The notes under the pieces: model-generated
What the model was told of the DNA's origin: nothing
Database searches by the model: none
The model's input: only the letters and a program-made list of their open reading frames with translations
In this document: positions 27,234-34,765 of the stretch, piece by piece
Position numbering within the stretch: the stretch's first letter is position 1
How the letters are laid out: each line of letters begins with the position of its first letter
Translations under genes and position numbers: made by a program
NCBI GenBank assembly: GCA_024698715.1
Contig: JAILRA010000044.1
Location: 1-49,168, forward strand
Source of the DNA: Lachnospiraceae bacterium
GTDB lineage: Bacteria > Bacillota > Clostridia > Lachnospirales > Lachnospiraceae
DNA: 49,168 nt
Direction of reading: 5' to 3'

Positions 27234-28919
27234 TTAGTTATTAAATTTGTCGACGAGAGTTGCGAATTCCCGACGATACTCATCATTAAGGGGAATGGTG
27301 TTGAGTTCTTCGACTACGTGAGCAAAACTTCCGTCAGCGATAAATTCGCTGTTTCTTAAGAGCATTGCATATTCTGCAACTGCCGCTGAGAAGATGTAAT
27401 CATTTGAAGGCTTGTCAGTGTAGTAGTTTGCGCCGATCTCATATTCGAGAAGATCGGATTTGTCGCTGTCAGGTCTTTTGTAGCGGATCGAAAGCGTAAG
27501 CCAGTCATTAGATTCAAGAGCTTCTTTTGTAAGGGTACTTTCCTGATATTTAAGTTCTGTCGCATTGTCTGCATTATCTTCCGTTGTGGGAACGATCTCA
27601 TAAAGAACCGTTACACTGTGACCTGCACCTATTTCACCGGCATCCTTCTTGTCATCGTTGAAATCTTCGTTATTCAATGCCCTGTTTTCGTATCCGATAA
27701 GTCTGTATTCGGAAACATATTTGGGGTTAAATTCGATCTGCAGTTTGACATCTTTTGCTATTGTGAGCATATTTGCACTGAGTTCGGAAACAAGAACTTT
27801 CTTTGCTTCATGTAAAGTGTCGATGTATGCGTAGTTTCCGTTACCGTCATCTGCGAGAGTTTCCATTCTGGTGTCCGAATAATTGTACATACCGAATCCC
27901 AAAACCGAAAGGAAGATGCCTTTTTCAGCCTTTTCACGGATCTGTTTTGAAAGATCGCTTTCGCTGGATTTTCCTACATTGAAATCTCCGTCGGATGCGA
28001 TGATGACTCTGTTGTTTCCGCCTTTGATAAAGTTTTCTTCGGCGATCCTGTAAGCTTCGTCAATTCCGCCTGTTCCGTTTGTTGCACCGCCTGCACTTAA
28101 TCTGTTCAACGCTTCACGGATCTGTCTCTTATCATTTCCGCTGACGCCTTCAAGGACAACATTCACTCCGCTTGCGTAGGTTACGATCGATACTTTATCT
28201 TTTGCTGAAAGATTGTCGATAAGGAGCGAAAATGATTCTTTTACGAGAGGAAGTTTATTGTCATCGGACATCGAACCGGAAACATCCACGAGCAAAACTA
28301 TATTTGAATCGGGTGTTTCGGAAAAGTCGATATCTTCAGTCTGAAGTCCGAGATGCAAAAGCTTGTGGGCACTGTTCCAGGGGCAGGTGGAGATCTCTGC
28401 ATTGATGCCGAAAGGATCACTTCCTTCGGGACCTTTGTAATCATAATGGAAATAATTGATCATTTCTTCTGCACGGACCGCGCCTTCGGGTATCTGATCA
28501 AGAGAATATCCCATGTTGATCATTCTTCTTAAATTTGAGTAGGATGCCGAGTCGACATCTGCCGAAAAGGAGGAAAGAGGGGATGTTGAAACATCTCTGA
28601 ATACGTTCTCACGTATATCGGAATATTCTTCCGTGTTCATCTGAATGTAATCCTCGGCTTCGTAATCGAAAAAGAATCCTTCGCCCCTGTCTGATTGCAG
28701 GGTATTTTTAAATGAATTGGTTCCGAGATATGAATCGATGGCGATCGGCGCTTCATAAACGGCTCCGTCATAATTATCGGATGAATCAACCTGCGTCTGC
28801 ACTGCGGGTGCAGCGTCTGCCGTGGATATTGTTGTACTTGTATTTGCTTTTCCGCACGCTGTGAGCGATAAGAGCGTCATTGAAGCTACTATGCTCCTGT
28901 AAACAGTTTTTCTTCTCAT
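27234..28919 (-). CDS. YfbK-like von Willebrand factor A lipoprotein, copy 1
   Basis: 561 aa. The lipoprotein signal ends at LTACG (Cys about 22). The Thr/Ser-rich linker is followed by the YfbK-specific region FSADVDSASYSNLRRMINMG and YFHYDYKGPEG, a vWA domain with DVSGSM (MIDAS) and FNVGKSSESD, and a C-terminal DUF3520-like region. CGGAGG lies upstream of the start. It is exported and lipid-anchored, unlike its neighbour, so the pair looks like a tandem duplication with divergence at the N-terminus. Function in this lineage is unknown. Confidence 0.87.
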   Translation of the reverse strand: MRRKTVYRSIVASMTLLSLTACGKANTSTTISTADAAPAVQTQVDSSDNYDGAVYEAPIAIDSYLGTNSFKNTLQSDRGEGFFFDYEAEDYIQMNTEEYSDIRENVFRDVSTSPLSSFSADVDSASYSNLRRMINMGYSLDQIPEGAVRAEEMINYFHYDYKGPEGSDPFGINAEISTCPWNSAHKLLHLGLQTEDIDFSETPDSNIVLLVDVSGSMSDDNKLPLVKESFSLLIDNLSAKDKVSIVTYASGVNVVLEGVSGNDKRQIREALNRLSAGGATNGTGGIDEAYRIAEENFIKGGNNRVIIASDGDFNVGKSSESDLSKQIREKAEKGIFLSVLGFGMYNYSDTRMETLADDGNGNYAYIDTLHEAKKVLVSELSANMLTIAKDVKLQIEFNPKYVSEYRLIGYENRALNNEDFNDDKKDAGEIGAGHSVTVLYEIVPTTEDNADNATELKYQESTLTKEALESNDWLTLSIRYKRPDSDKSDLLEYEIGANYYTDKPSNDYIFSAAVAEYAMLLRNSEFIADGSFAHVVEELNTIPLNDEYRREFATLVDKFNN

Positions 28920-29360
28920 AAGTAATCCTCCGTTTTACAATGTGTTTTATTGTATATTAAAGTGCACTTTTGTCCTTTGTTATATTCCATATACGAAACC
29001 GGAAAATAATTTTATGGGAAAAATTAAAAAATTCTTTTATGAAAATTTTTGAAAATTTTTTAAGTGAAAATTTTTTTAAGATTTTTTTTAAGACAAAAAC
29101 ACGAGAGGTTAAATAATGATATTTCCAAACCGGAGAAGAGCATGTTCTGAAAAGCGGATTAAGTTTAAAATCATACGGAATTTCATGAACGAAGGATGAA
29201 ATGTAATAATAAATGCTGGAAAGATGAATGAAGGATTGATACAATGGTAAAGTGCGTTTTTTGATCTCAAAAACCGGCAAATTCATGATCGGGCAATGAT
29301 ATATGAAAAACGGAAAATGAGATCATGTGTTTTTGATTGATAAAAAGGAGGGGTTACGAG
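28920..29360. other. Intergenic region, A/T-rich, no supported gene
   Basis: This 441-base divergent gap holds the promoter for the minus-strand vWA lipoprotein and for the plus-strand methyltransferase. From about 29010 to 29095 it is a run of A/T with AAAATTTTT words. A 27-codon frame (29116-29199) preceded by GAGAGG is possible but has no other support. GGAGGGG (29347-29353) is the ribosome site of the methyltransferase. Confidence 0.5.
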
Positions 29361-30107
29361 ATGGCACAACAGAATATTTTTGACAACGAGATGTTTTTTG
29401 ACGGCTACAGAAAGCTCAGGGATAAGGAAGTTAATGCCAACAATCTGTTTGAAATACCGGCTTTTCTTTCACTGCTTCCCGACCTTACCGGCAAAGAGAT
29501 CCTGGATCTCGGCTGCGGATTCGGTGAACACTGCGTTGCCTTTGTCGAAAAAGGTGCTGCTAAGGTGGTCGGAGTGGATATATCGGAAAAAATGCTTGAA
29601 ATAGCGGCAAAAGAAAACAGTAATCCCGCAATTACCTATATAAACATGCCGATGGAAAAGATAGATGAGATAGACGGAACCTTTGATCTTGTCGTCAGCT
29701 CTCTGGCATTTCACTATGTTGAGGATTTCGACGGCCTTGTAAAAAGCGTATATAATAAGATGAAACCGGGCGGGCTGTTCGTTTTTTCGCAGGAAAGTCC
29801 GCTGACCACGGCATACGGCAACTGCGATTTTCCCCGCTGGACCTGGGATGAGAACGGAAGAAAACTCTATGCCAACATCGCAGACTACGGAGTTGAGGGC
29901 GAAAGAGAGAGTGAATGGTTCGTAAAAGGCGTTAAAACATATCATCGTATGTTTTCAACCGTCGTAAACAGTCTGGCTGACGCAGGATTTACCATTGAAA
30001 AAATGACGGAACCCCTGCCTGATGATGCCCTGCTTGAAAAATATCCCGAGTATTACGATCTGTTCCATAAACCGGATTTCCTTCTTGTAAGGGCAGCGAA
30101 AAAATGA
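29361..30107 (+). CDS. Class I SAM-dependent methyltransferase
   Basis: 248 aa from ATG 29361, with GGAGGGG upstream; the frame from 29337 begins before this site. Motif I is ILDLGCGFGEHC (about 47-58), the acidic residue after strand beta2 is VVGVDISEKML, and FDLVVSSLAFHYVEDF is motif IV. The layout matches small-molecule methyltransferases of the Methyltransf_11 group. Substrate unknown. It is followed 39 bases later by the sce7726-family gene. Confidence 0.88.
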   Translation: MAQQNIFDNEMFFDGYRKLRDKEVNANNLFEIPAFLSLLPDLTGKEILDLGCGFGEHCVAFVEKGAAKVVGVDISEKMLEIAAKENSNPAITYINMPMEKIDEIDGTFDLVVSSLAFHYVEDFDGLVKSVYNKMKPGGLFVFSQESPLTTAYGNCDFPRWTWDENGRKLYANIADYGVEGERESEWFVKGVKTYHRMFSTVVNSLADAGFTIEKMTEPLPDDALLEKYPEYYDLFHKPDFLLVRAAKK

Positions 30108-30146
30108 TTTACTGATCACAGGTAATATTTTAAAAGAGGATAAATT

Positions 30147-30707
30147 ATGCTTCACGATTCGGATATTAGGGACGGCTTATGTTTTTATCTTGAAGAAAAA
30201 TACAAAAAGATCAGGTTTTTCGACGAACTGACCATCGGAAAATCCCGTGCCGACATAGTCATGGTCACGGGAGAGGCCATCTATGGTATCGAGATCAAAA
30301 GCGATGCAGATACATACGCAAGGCTGACGAAACAGGTTAAAAACTACAACAGATTCTTTGATTACAATATTCTGGTAGTAGGCTCCACCCATGCTTCGCA
30401 TGCTGCCGAACATGTCCCCGATAACTGGGGGATCATTTCCGTGGAAGAGTTCAAAGACAGACTGGATTTTTATGAGATAAGAGAACCGAAGATCACAAAA
30501 GCCAGACTGAAGACTCAGCTTGGATTGTTATGGAGAAGAGAGATAGCTCAGATTCAGGAGATGAATCATCTTCATAAATATGCTGGTAAGAGTCGCAAAT
30601 TTGTCGAGGAATATGTTCTCGAAAAAGTCGATGGCGACATTCTTAAAAAACAGATTTTGGAAATTCTTTTCGACAGAGACTACACGATCTTCGATGAAGA
30701 GACCTGA
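30147..30707 (+). CDS. sce7726-family protein, putative PD-(D/E)XK nuclease
   Basis: 186 aa, with GAGGAT upstream. The N-terminal part fits the sce7726 family as I recall it: DIRDGL at the start, then SRADIVMV and YGIEIKSDADTYARL. Asp36, Glu49 and Lys51 have the D-x12-E-x-K spacing of PD-(D/E)XK nucleases, and the QVKNYNRFFDYNILVVG segment follows the core as in that fold. The C-terminal 80 residues are helical. Such proteins occur singly and in accessory regions; a DNA-processing or defence role is only inference. The stop codon is 12 bases before the first repeat element. Confidence 0.75.
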   Translation: MLHDSDIRDGLCFYLEEKYKKIRFFDELTIGKSRADIVMVTGEAIYGIEIKSDADTYARLTKQVKNYNRFFDYNILVVGSTHASHAAEHVPDNWGIISVEEFKDRLDFYEIREPKITKARLKTQLGLLWRREIAQIQEMNHLHKYAGKSRKFVEEYVLEKVDGDILKKQILEILFDRDYTIFDEET

Positions 30708-30738
30708 GATTAAAAGTTAATCAAACTTTTTGCCAACC

Positions 30739-30822
30739 CTATAGTTCAAACCCTATCGTTCAAACATGAAAAGAGTTCCATATCGTTCAAACATGTAAAA
30801 AGTTCCCTATCGTTCAAACATT
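30739..30822 (+). repeat. 27-bp tandem repeat array in copy A
   Basis: Two full units of 27 bases (30753-30779 and 30780-30806) share the pattern TATCGTTCAAACATGNAAAA and are flanked by a truncated unit on each side (CTATAGTTCAAAC from 30739, and CTATCGTTCAAACATT from 30807). There are no unique spacers, so this is not a CRISPR array. Confidence 0.8.
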
Positions 30823-30944
30823 AGATTTGTCTCGGGCTTGGTCATGTGCCATAAACTTCAATCACGCATGGCCACTGTCAGACTGTTGTCCGATTGCGGC
30901 AACTGTTCGTGCGCAGTGTAATTTTGCCTGCGTTTTTTTATTTT

Positions 30945-31210
30945 ACGCGCGTTTGAGGCTATTCTAGCTTTTTGCGCGTAGTATTTTGACTTCGGGGCCT
31001 TTATCTTACGCGCGTTTGAGGCTATTCTAACTTTTCGCGCGTAGTTTTCTGACTTCGGGACCTTTATCTTACGCGCGTTTGAGGTTATTCTAGCTTTTCG
31101 CGCGTAGTTTTCTGACTTCGGGGCCTTTATCTTACGCGCGTTTGAGGCTATTCTAACTTTTCGTGCATAGTATTCTGGCTTGCAGGACCTTTATCTTACA
31201 CGCGTTTTGA
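30945..31210 (+). repeat. 63/64-bp tandem repeat array in copy A
   Basis: ACGCGCGTTTGAG begins units at 30945, 31008, 31071 and 31134, with a weaker fifth start at 31198 (ACACGCGTTTTGA). Periods are 63, 63, 63 and 64. Each unit contains TTCGCGCGTAG and then CTTACGCGCG, two inverted motifs about 30 bases apart, so each can form a hairpin. The CpG-rich motifs contrast with the A/T-rich flanks. Confidence 0.85.
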
Positions 31211-31495
31211 ACTGTTTATTAATTTAGCGCGTAATAATAGAAAAAACAAAGTCCTAAACTGAAAAAACCAAGAAGAACCAACCGCAATATTTTTGACATT
31301 ACGTTATATTTAAGTACCTAAAGAGTGAACAAAAATAAAAAAATTATGTCAATCGAAATAAAGAGAGATCGAATATCGTGTGATCGCTTTTGATCACGAA
31401 AAGGTTTAGAAATAAAAATTAAATTCTGATATAACATTTCTGGCAAAACCGACAAAACTAGGGAATATTTAATCAGAAATATCAAATATTCAAAA

Positions 31496-31534
31496 AATCG
31501 GCTGATATTCCGTTGATCCGGATATCAGCCGATT
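31496..31534 (-). terminator. Terminator of the minus-strand unit 31656-33546
   Basis: AATCGGCTGATAT (31496-31508) pairs with ATATCAGCCGATT (31522-31534); inner CCG/CGG pairs extend the stem around TTGATC. On the minus strand the stem is followed by six T. It lies about 120 bases after the stop at 31656. The rest of 31331-31655 is A/T-rich and shows no gene. Confidence 0.75.
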
Positions 31535-31655
31535 CATATTTTATACCTGTAGTCAATGAGTACTGAGATTATTGCTCTTTTAAGTGAATTATTCGATAAG
31601 CCATCCGATTTTTTTGGCTTGCCCGGTTCATTTTTCAGATGATTTCCCGACCTGA

Positions 31656-31919
31656 TTAAACTTTCATAAGTCTTTCTTTTTTGACTGCGAAATCGGATGA
31701 GTTTATGTTGTTGAGGAGGTCATAATACTGAAGGGCATCCTTAAGGTAAATGTCATCCTTTTCAACTTCGAGAACTTTTCTGACATGGGTATCGCCGAGC
31801 AGGTCCGATGCAAGATTCATTCCGATCGATGCTGCAGTCACTCCCGCACTTATCACGGAGGGGGCAACATCTATGACCGTATTGGCAACATCCAGAGCTC
31901 TTAATACTTCACCTATCAT
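31656..31919 (-). CDS. Small protein downstream of a zinc-ribbon membrane protein
   Basis: 87 aa. A hydrophobic, glycine- and alanine-containing stretch (about 12-44, VIDVAPSVISAGVTAASIG) is followed by a charged helical part. Its start lies 4 bases after the stop of the gene at 31924-32913, so translation is probably coupled. No family recognised; it may be a membrane-associated partner of that protein. Confidence 0.6.
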   Translation of the reverse strand: MIGEVLRALDVANTVIDVAPSVISAGVTAASIGMNLASDLLGDTHVRKVLEVEKDDIYLKDALQYYDLLNNINSSDFAVKKERLMKV

Positions 31920-31923
31920 ATGA

Positions 31924-32913
31924 TCACGCCTCGCTTTCTTCGGAATAGAATTTCTTTAAGACAGCCTGGATGATATTTGTCATTGAAACAGTATGCTTGT
32001 ACTCAAAGAAACTTTTAACGCAGACATCTTTGCAAGTGTTTATATTCTTGAGAAGATCGTTCTGTCTTGTCTTTAACTGAAGGATCTGTCCCTGAATCTT
32101 GGTTTCGTAAGCTTTTTCCACGACGACTATGGCATTGGACAGAAGTTTGATGCCTATACCCGAAGCGATGGTCAGTAGTATCAGCAGAATACCGAGCGGT
32201 ATAAGGATGATCGTGATAAGACAGATTATTCCGACGATCGGAAATGCTATCGTAAATATGATGCAGAGTTTATACCAAAGGTAAACACCGGGATTTTCAG
32301 CTTTGGCATTTTCTTTTATTTTATCAGGTGTGGCGATAAGACCTGAAAGCCTTCTGCTTTCGTCCTGAAGTTTGACTTCTTCGCTCTTAAGTTTCTTTAA
32401 TTCTTTTTCCGCACTTTCGTTTTCTTCTTTTAATTCCGAAACTCTGGCTTCAAGGATCGGAAGGTTTCTTCCGTAATAACCTGCGAGGCAGTCTTCTTCG
32501 GCATTGGTGAATTCGGAAAGCCTTGAATGTTCTTCGACACAGGCATTGACTTCTTCAAAAGGTTTGTAACGGTCGAAATTCTTTCTGAAGTCCTCTGTAA
32601 ATGCACGCAGACGAAGAGTCCAATATCCGTACTTATAGGAATGTTCTTCTTTATCTTTTACGAGTTCGTTATAGATATTGGAATACTCCTTATACATTTC
32701 CATTCTTTCCTGAATATTGGCAAGGTCGGGATCGATGATCCGGTCAACGCCGATAAAAGGATTTTCAAAATGAAATTCCTTCAGTATCTTCTCGCCGTTT
32801 TCGTTATCGAGAATGTATTCGGTTCCGCAACTCGGACAGACGAGTTTGCCGACATTTTCCAATACGGGTATCGATGCGCCGCATTGTTTGCATACGATTG
32901 CTGTAGCGTCCAT
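31924..32913 (-). CDS. Zinc-ribbon, coiled-coil, two-helix membrane protein
   Basis: 329 aa. The N-terminal zinc ribbon has Cys8, Cys11, Cys26 and Cys29 (VCKQCGAS...VCPSCGTEY). A helical region (about 60-200) includes a clear coiled coil ELKEENESAEKELKKLKSEE. Two adjacent hydrophobic helices (about 215-262) follow and then another helical tail. This suggests a cytoplasmic sensor or scaffold anchored by a membrane hairpin. Function unknown. It is upstream of the 87-aa gene and 39 bases downstream of the hydrolase gene. Confidence 0.72.
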   Translation of the reverse strand: MDATAIVCKQCGASIPVLENVGKLVCPSCGTEYILDNENGEKILKEFHFENPFIGVDRIIDPDLANIQERMEMYKEYSNIYNELVKDKEEHSYKYGYWTLRLRAFTEDFRKNFDRYKPFEEVNACVEEHSRLSEFTNAEEDCLAGYYGRNLPILEARVSELKEENESAEKELKKLKSEEVKLQDESRRLSGLIATPDKIKENAKAENPGVYLWYKLCIIFTIAFPIVGIICLITIILIPLGILLILLTIASGIGIKLLSNAIVVVEKAYETKIQGQILQLKTRQNDLLKNINTCKDVCVKSFFEYKHTVSMTNIIQAVLKKFYSEESEA

Positions 32914-32952
32914 ATCTTATCCTCATTTCAAAATGATGAAAAAACTAGCATT

Positions 32953-33546
32953 TTATAATAAGAATTTCTTACATATATCCATGACATTTTTAAGATTTTC
33001 AATATCGGTTGTTACATCCCCGGTTTCGAGAGAATGATTTGCTTTTTCGTAAACATTGATGGGGATGTACTGTTTGTTTGCGAGATTGACCACTTCCCTG
33101 GGATTGCACCACGGATCGTTGGTCCCGATAAAACCGATCGCATTTGAAGGATGAAACATAAAGGTCTGTTCAAGCGGTGTAAAAAGAATCTGTTTTATGG
33201 GCGGAAGAATTTCTTTTTTCGTGGGATCGTTTTTCCATGATTCTGTCAGTTCATTTTCATATGATGCTGCGACAACCGTTCCGATACTTTTGGAAATGAA
33301 AAGGATCTTATCGTATTTTGTCCATTCGATCTCTGCAAGACTTTTAACCGCGGTCTTATAGAGCCTTTTATAAACTTCCATCATCTTTTCGGGATTGCCC
33401 TGAAGTCCGGTCTTATTCACAACACCGAATTTAACGGGATGACAATCGTCATAGCCGGCAGCATTTGCAAGTTTTTTTCCGTAATATAAAAGGGGTTTGT
33501 CGTTTGTGTAACCAAGCCCCGGGAACATAACCACAAGATTTGACAT
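32953..33546 (-). CDS. Alpha/beta-hydrolase-like protein
   Basis: 197 aa. VVMFPGLGYTNDKPLLYY is a typical first strand with oxyanion loop. The nucleophile elbow is ISKSIGT with Ser87 (S-x-S-x-G rather than G-x-S-x-G). FIGTNDPWC carries the acid and NHSLET the His. No signal peptide. Substrate unknown. GGGGAGG precedes the start, and TATAAT lies on the minus strand at 33582-33577. It heads a three-gene unit with the zinc-ribbon protein and the 87-aa protein. Confidence 0.75.
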   Translation of the reverse strand: MSNLVVMFPGLGYTNDKPLLYYGKKLANAAGYDDCHPVKFGVVNKTGLQGNPEKMMEVYKRLYKTAVKSLAEIEWTKYDKILFISKSIGTVVAASYENELTESWKNDPTKKEILPPIKQILFTPLEQTFMFHPSNAIGFIGTNDPWCNPREVVNLANKQYIPINVYEKANHSLETGDVTTDIENLKNVMDICKKFLL

Positions 33547-33716
33547 ATTGTAACCTCCCCGAAAAAATCTATATATATTATATCAAAAATCGAGTCCTCA
33601 AAAAATAGCATATTTTTAAAATATCAGGATCAAAATTATATGCGAGAAAAAATTTTTAAAGGAATGAAAATCCCGTTTTTTTAAGGAGCATGAATAAAAT
33701 TTTCGTGAAAATTCAA

Positions 33717-33743
33717 AGGTCGCCTGTCGTGCGACCTGTTTTT
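33717..33743 (+). terminator. Terminator-like hairpin before the vWA gene
   Basis: AGGTCGC (33717-33723) pairs with GCGACCT (33731-33737) around CTGTCGT and is followed by five T. No gene ends nearby on the plus strand. A TATAAT box follows at 33757-33762, so the hairpin may insulate the vWA promoter or belong to a leader. A 23-codon frame from 33690 with AAGGAG runs through it but has little support. Confidence 0.45.
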
Positions 33744-33807
33744 AAATTCTTTTTTGTATAATGTGCTCACAAAGAAAACACAGAGCATAAAAAAGGAGGA
33801 TAAAAAT

Positions 33808-34479
33808 ATGCGAAAAGGTTTATCGGAGATAGTATTTATTCTGGACAAGAGCGGATCGATGAGCGGACTTGAATCGGATACCATCGGCGGTTTCAACTCG
33901 ATGCTTCAAAAACAGAAAAAAGAGGAAGGCGAAGCGTATATTTCAGTCGTTCTTTTCAATGATGACTCGGATGTTATTTACGACCGCGTTCCGATCGAAA
34001 AGGTTGAACCGATGAATGACAGACAGTATTCCGTGGGCGGATGCACTGCACTTTTGGATGCTGTCGGCGGAGCGGTACATCATATTTCGAATGTTCACAA
34101 ATATGCGAGGGAAGAAGACAAGCCGGAGAGGACATTATTCATTATCACAACCGACGGCATGGAAAATTCCAGCCACGAATACAGTTATGACAAAGTAAAA
34201 AAACTGATTGAAAAAGAAGAGAAAAAATACGGCTGGGAATTCCTTTTCCTCGGCGCCAATATTGATGCCGTTGAAGTTGCGAGCCAGGTAGGTATCAAAG
34301 CCAACAGGGCTGTTAATTATGAGTGCGACGGCTATGGAACAATAAACAACTTCAGTCAGGTTTCCAAGATTGTTTCTGCGACCAGAAAAAAGAACTGCAG
34401 CAAGAAGGAAATGGATGCCTGCTTTGAGGAAGCTTGTGAGGGTATAAGCAGAGATTATAAGGCACGTCACAAAAAATAA
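33808..34479 (+). CDS. Cytoplasmic von Willebrand factor A domain protein
   Basis: 223 aa from ATG 33808, with GGAGG upstream; the frame open from 33754 overlaps the promoter. The whole protein is one vWA domain: MIDAS DKSGSM (Asp13, Ser15, Ser17), SVGGCTALLDAVG and FIITTDGMENSS. No signal peptide, so it is cytoplasmic and unlike the exported vWA pair at 25-29 kb. In other systems such proteins pair with AAA ATPases or zinc-ribbon proteins. No ATPase is adjacent here. Confidence 0.85.
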   Translation: MRKGLSEIVFILDKSGSMSGLESDTIGGFNSMLQKQKKEEGEAYISVVLFNDDSDVIYDRVPIEKVEPMNDRQYSVGGCTALLDAVGGAVHHISNVHKYAREEDKPERTLFIITTDGMENSSHEYSYDKVKKLIEKEEKKYGWEFLFLGANIDAVEVASQVGIKANRAVNYECDGYGTINNFSQVSKIVSATRKKNCSKKEMDACFEEACEGISRDYKARHKK

Positions 34480-34528
34480 TTGTAATATGATTGTAAATAT
34501 TGTTATCATATAAAAAAGGAGAAAAGTT

Positions 34529-34750
34529 ATGGGACTTGCTGATGCATTATTTACAATCGATGATACAAGGCTGAAGGCATTTTACCACAGAGCCTGGCTT
34601 GACTGTAACAGGGGATTCGTCGATCCGAGGAAATACCCGTATCTGGACAGAGCGATACATATTTATGCCAAAGAACATGATTGTACATACGATGAAGCAT
34701 GGATCTTTGCGAAAACCGGTGACAAACTGGGACGTCTTGCAGGCAAATAA
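34529..34750 (+). CDS. Small soluble protein between vWA and zinc-ribbon genes
   Basis: 73 aa, with AAGGAGA upstream. It is rich in aromatic and charged residues (FYHRAWLDCNRGF, YLDRAIHIYAKEHDCTYDEAW) with no hydrophobic segment. It lies 49 bases after the vWA stop and 15 bases before the next start, suggesting an operon. Family not recognised. Confidence 0.65.
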   Translation: MGLADALFTIDDTRLKAFYHRAWLDCNRGFVDPRKYPYLDRAIHIYAKEHDCTYDEAWIFAKTGDKLGRLAGK

Positions 34751-34765
34751 TAAGGTAAATGACTG

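Larger units (their letters stand above)
30719..31330 (+). repeat. Composite repeat element, copy A (opposite orientation to copy B)
   Basis: About 612 bases, related to copy B at 41700-42362 in the opposite orientation. Order along the plus strand: end sequence TCAAACTTTTTGCC, a 27-bp repeat array, a conserved core, a 63-bp repeat array, a conserved distal segment (CAACCGCAA, TGACATTACG), and an end AAAGAGTGAA. Exact matches to the complement of copy B include CACGCATGGCCACTGTC (30863-30879 against 42188-42204) and GGCAACTGTTCGTGCG (30898-30913 against 42154-42169). No credible coding frame was seen. Boundaries are approximate. Confidence 0.85.

Noticed and set aside
29116..29199. 27-codon frame with GAGAGG upstream
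   Set aside because: Too short and unsupported by any family; kept only as a note in the intergenic entry.
28957..29286. 109-codon open frame on the minus strand
   Set aside because: A/T-rich Lys/Phe composition, no ribosome site, and it covers the promoter region of the vWA lipoprotein.
30739..31210. Possible CRISPR array
   Set aside because: Units follow one another directly with 27 or 63/64-base periods, have no unique spacers, and no cas genes are near.
33690..33761. 23-codon frame with AAGGAG before the vWA gene
   Set aside because: It runs through the terminator-like hairpin at 33717 and ends at the promoter; no other support.
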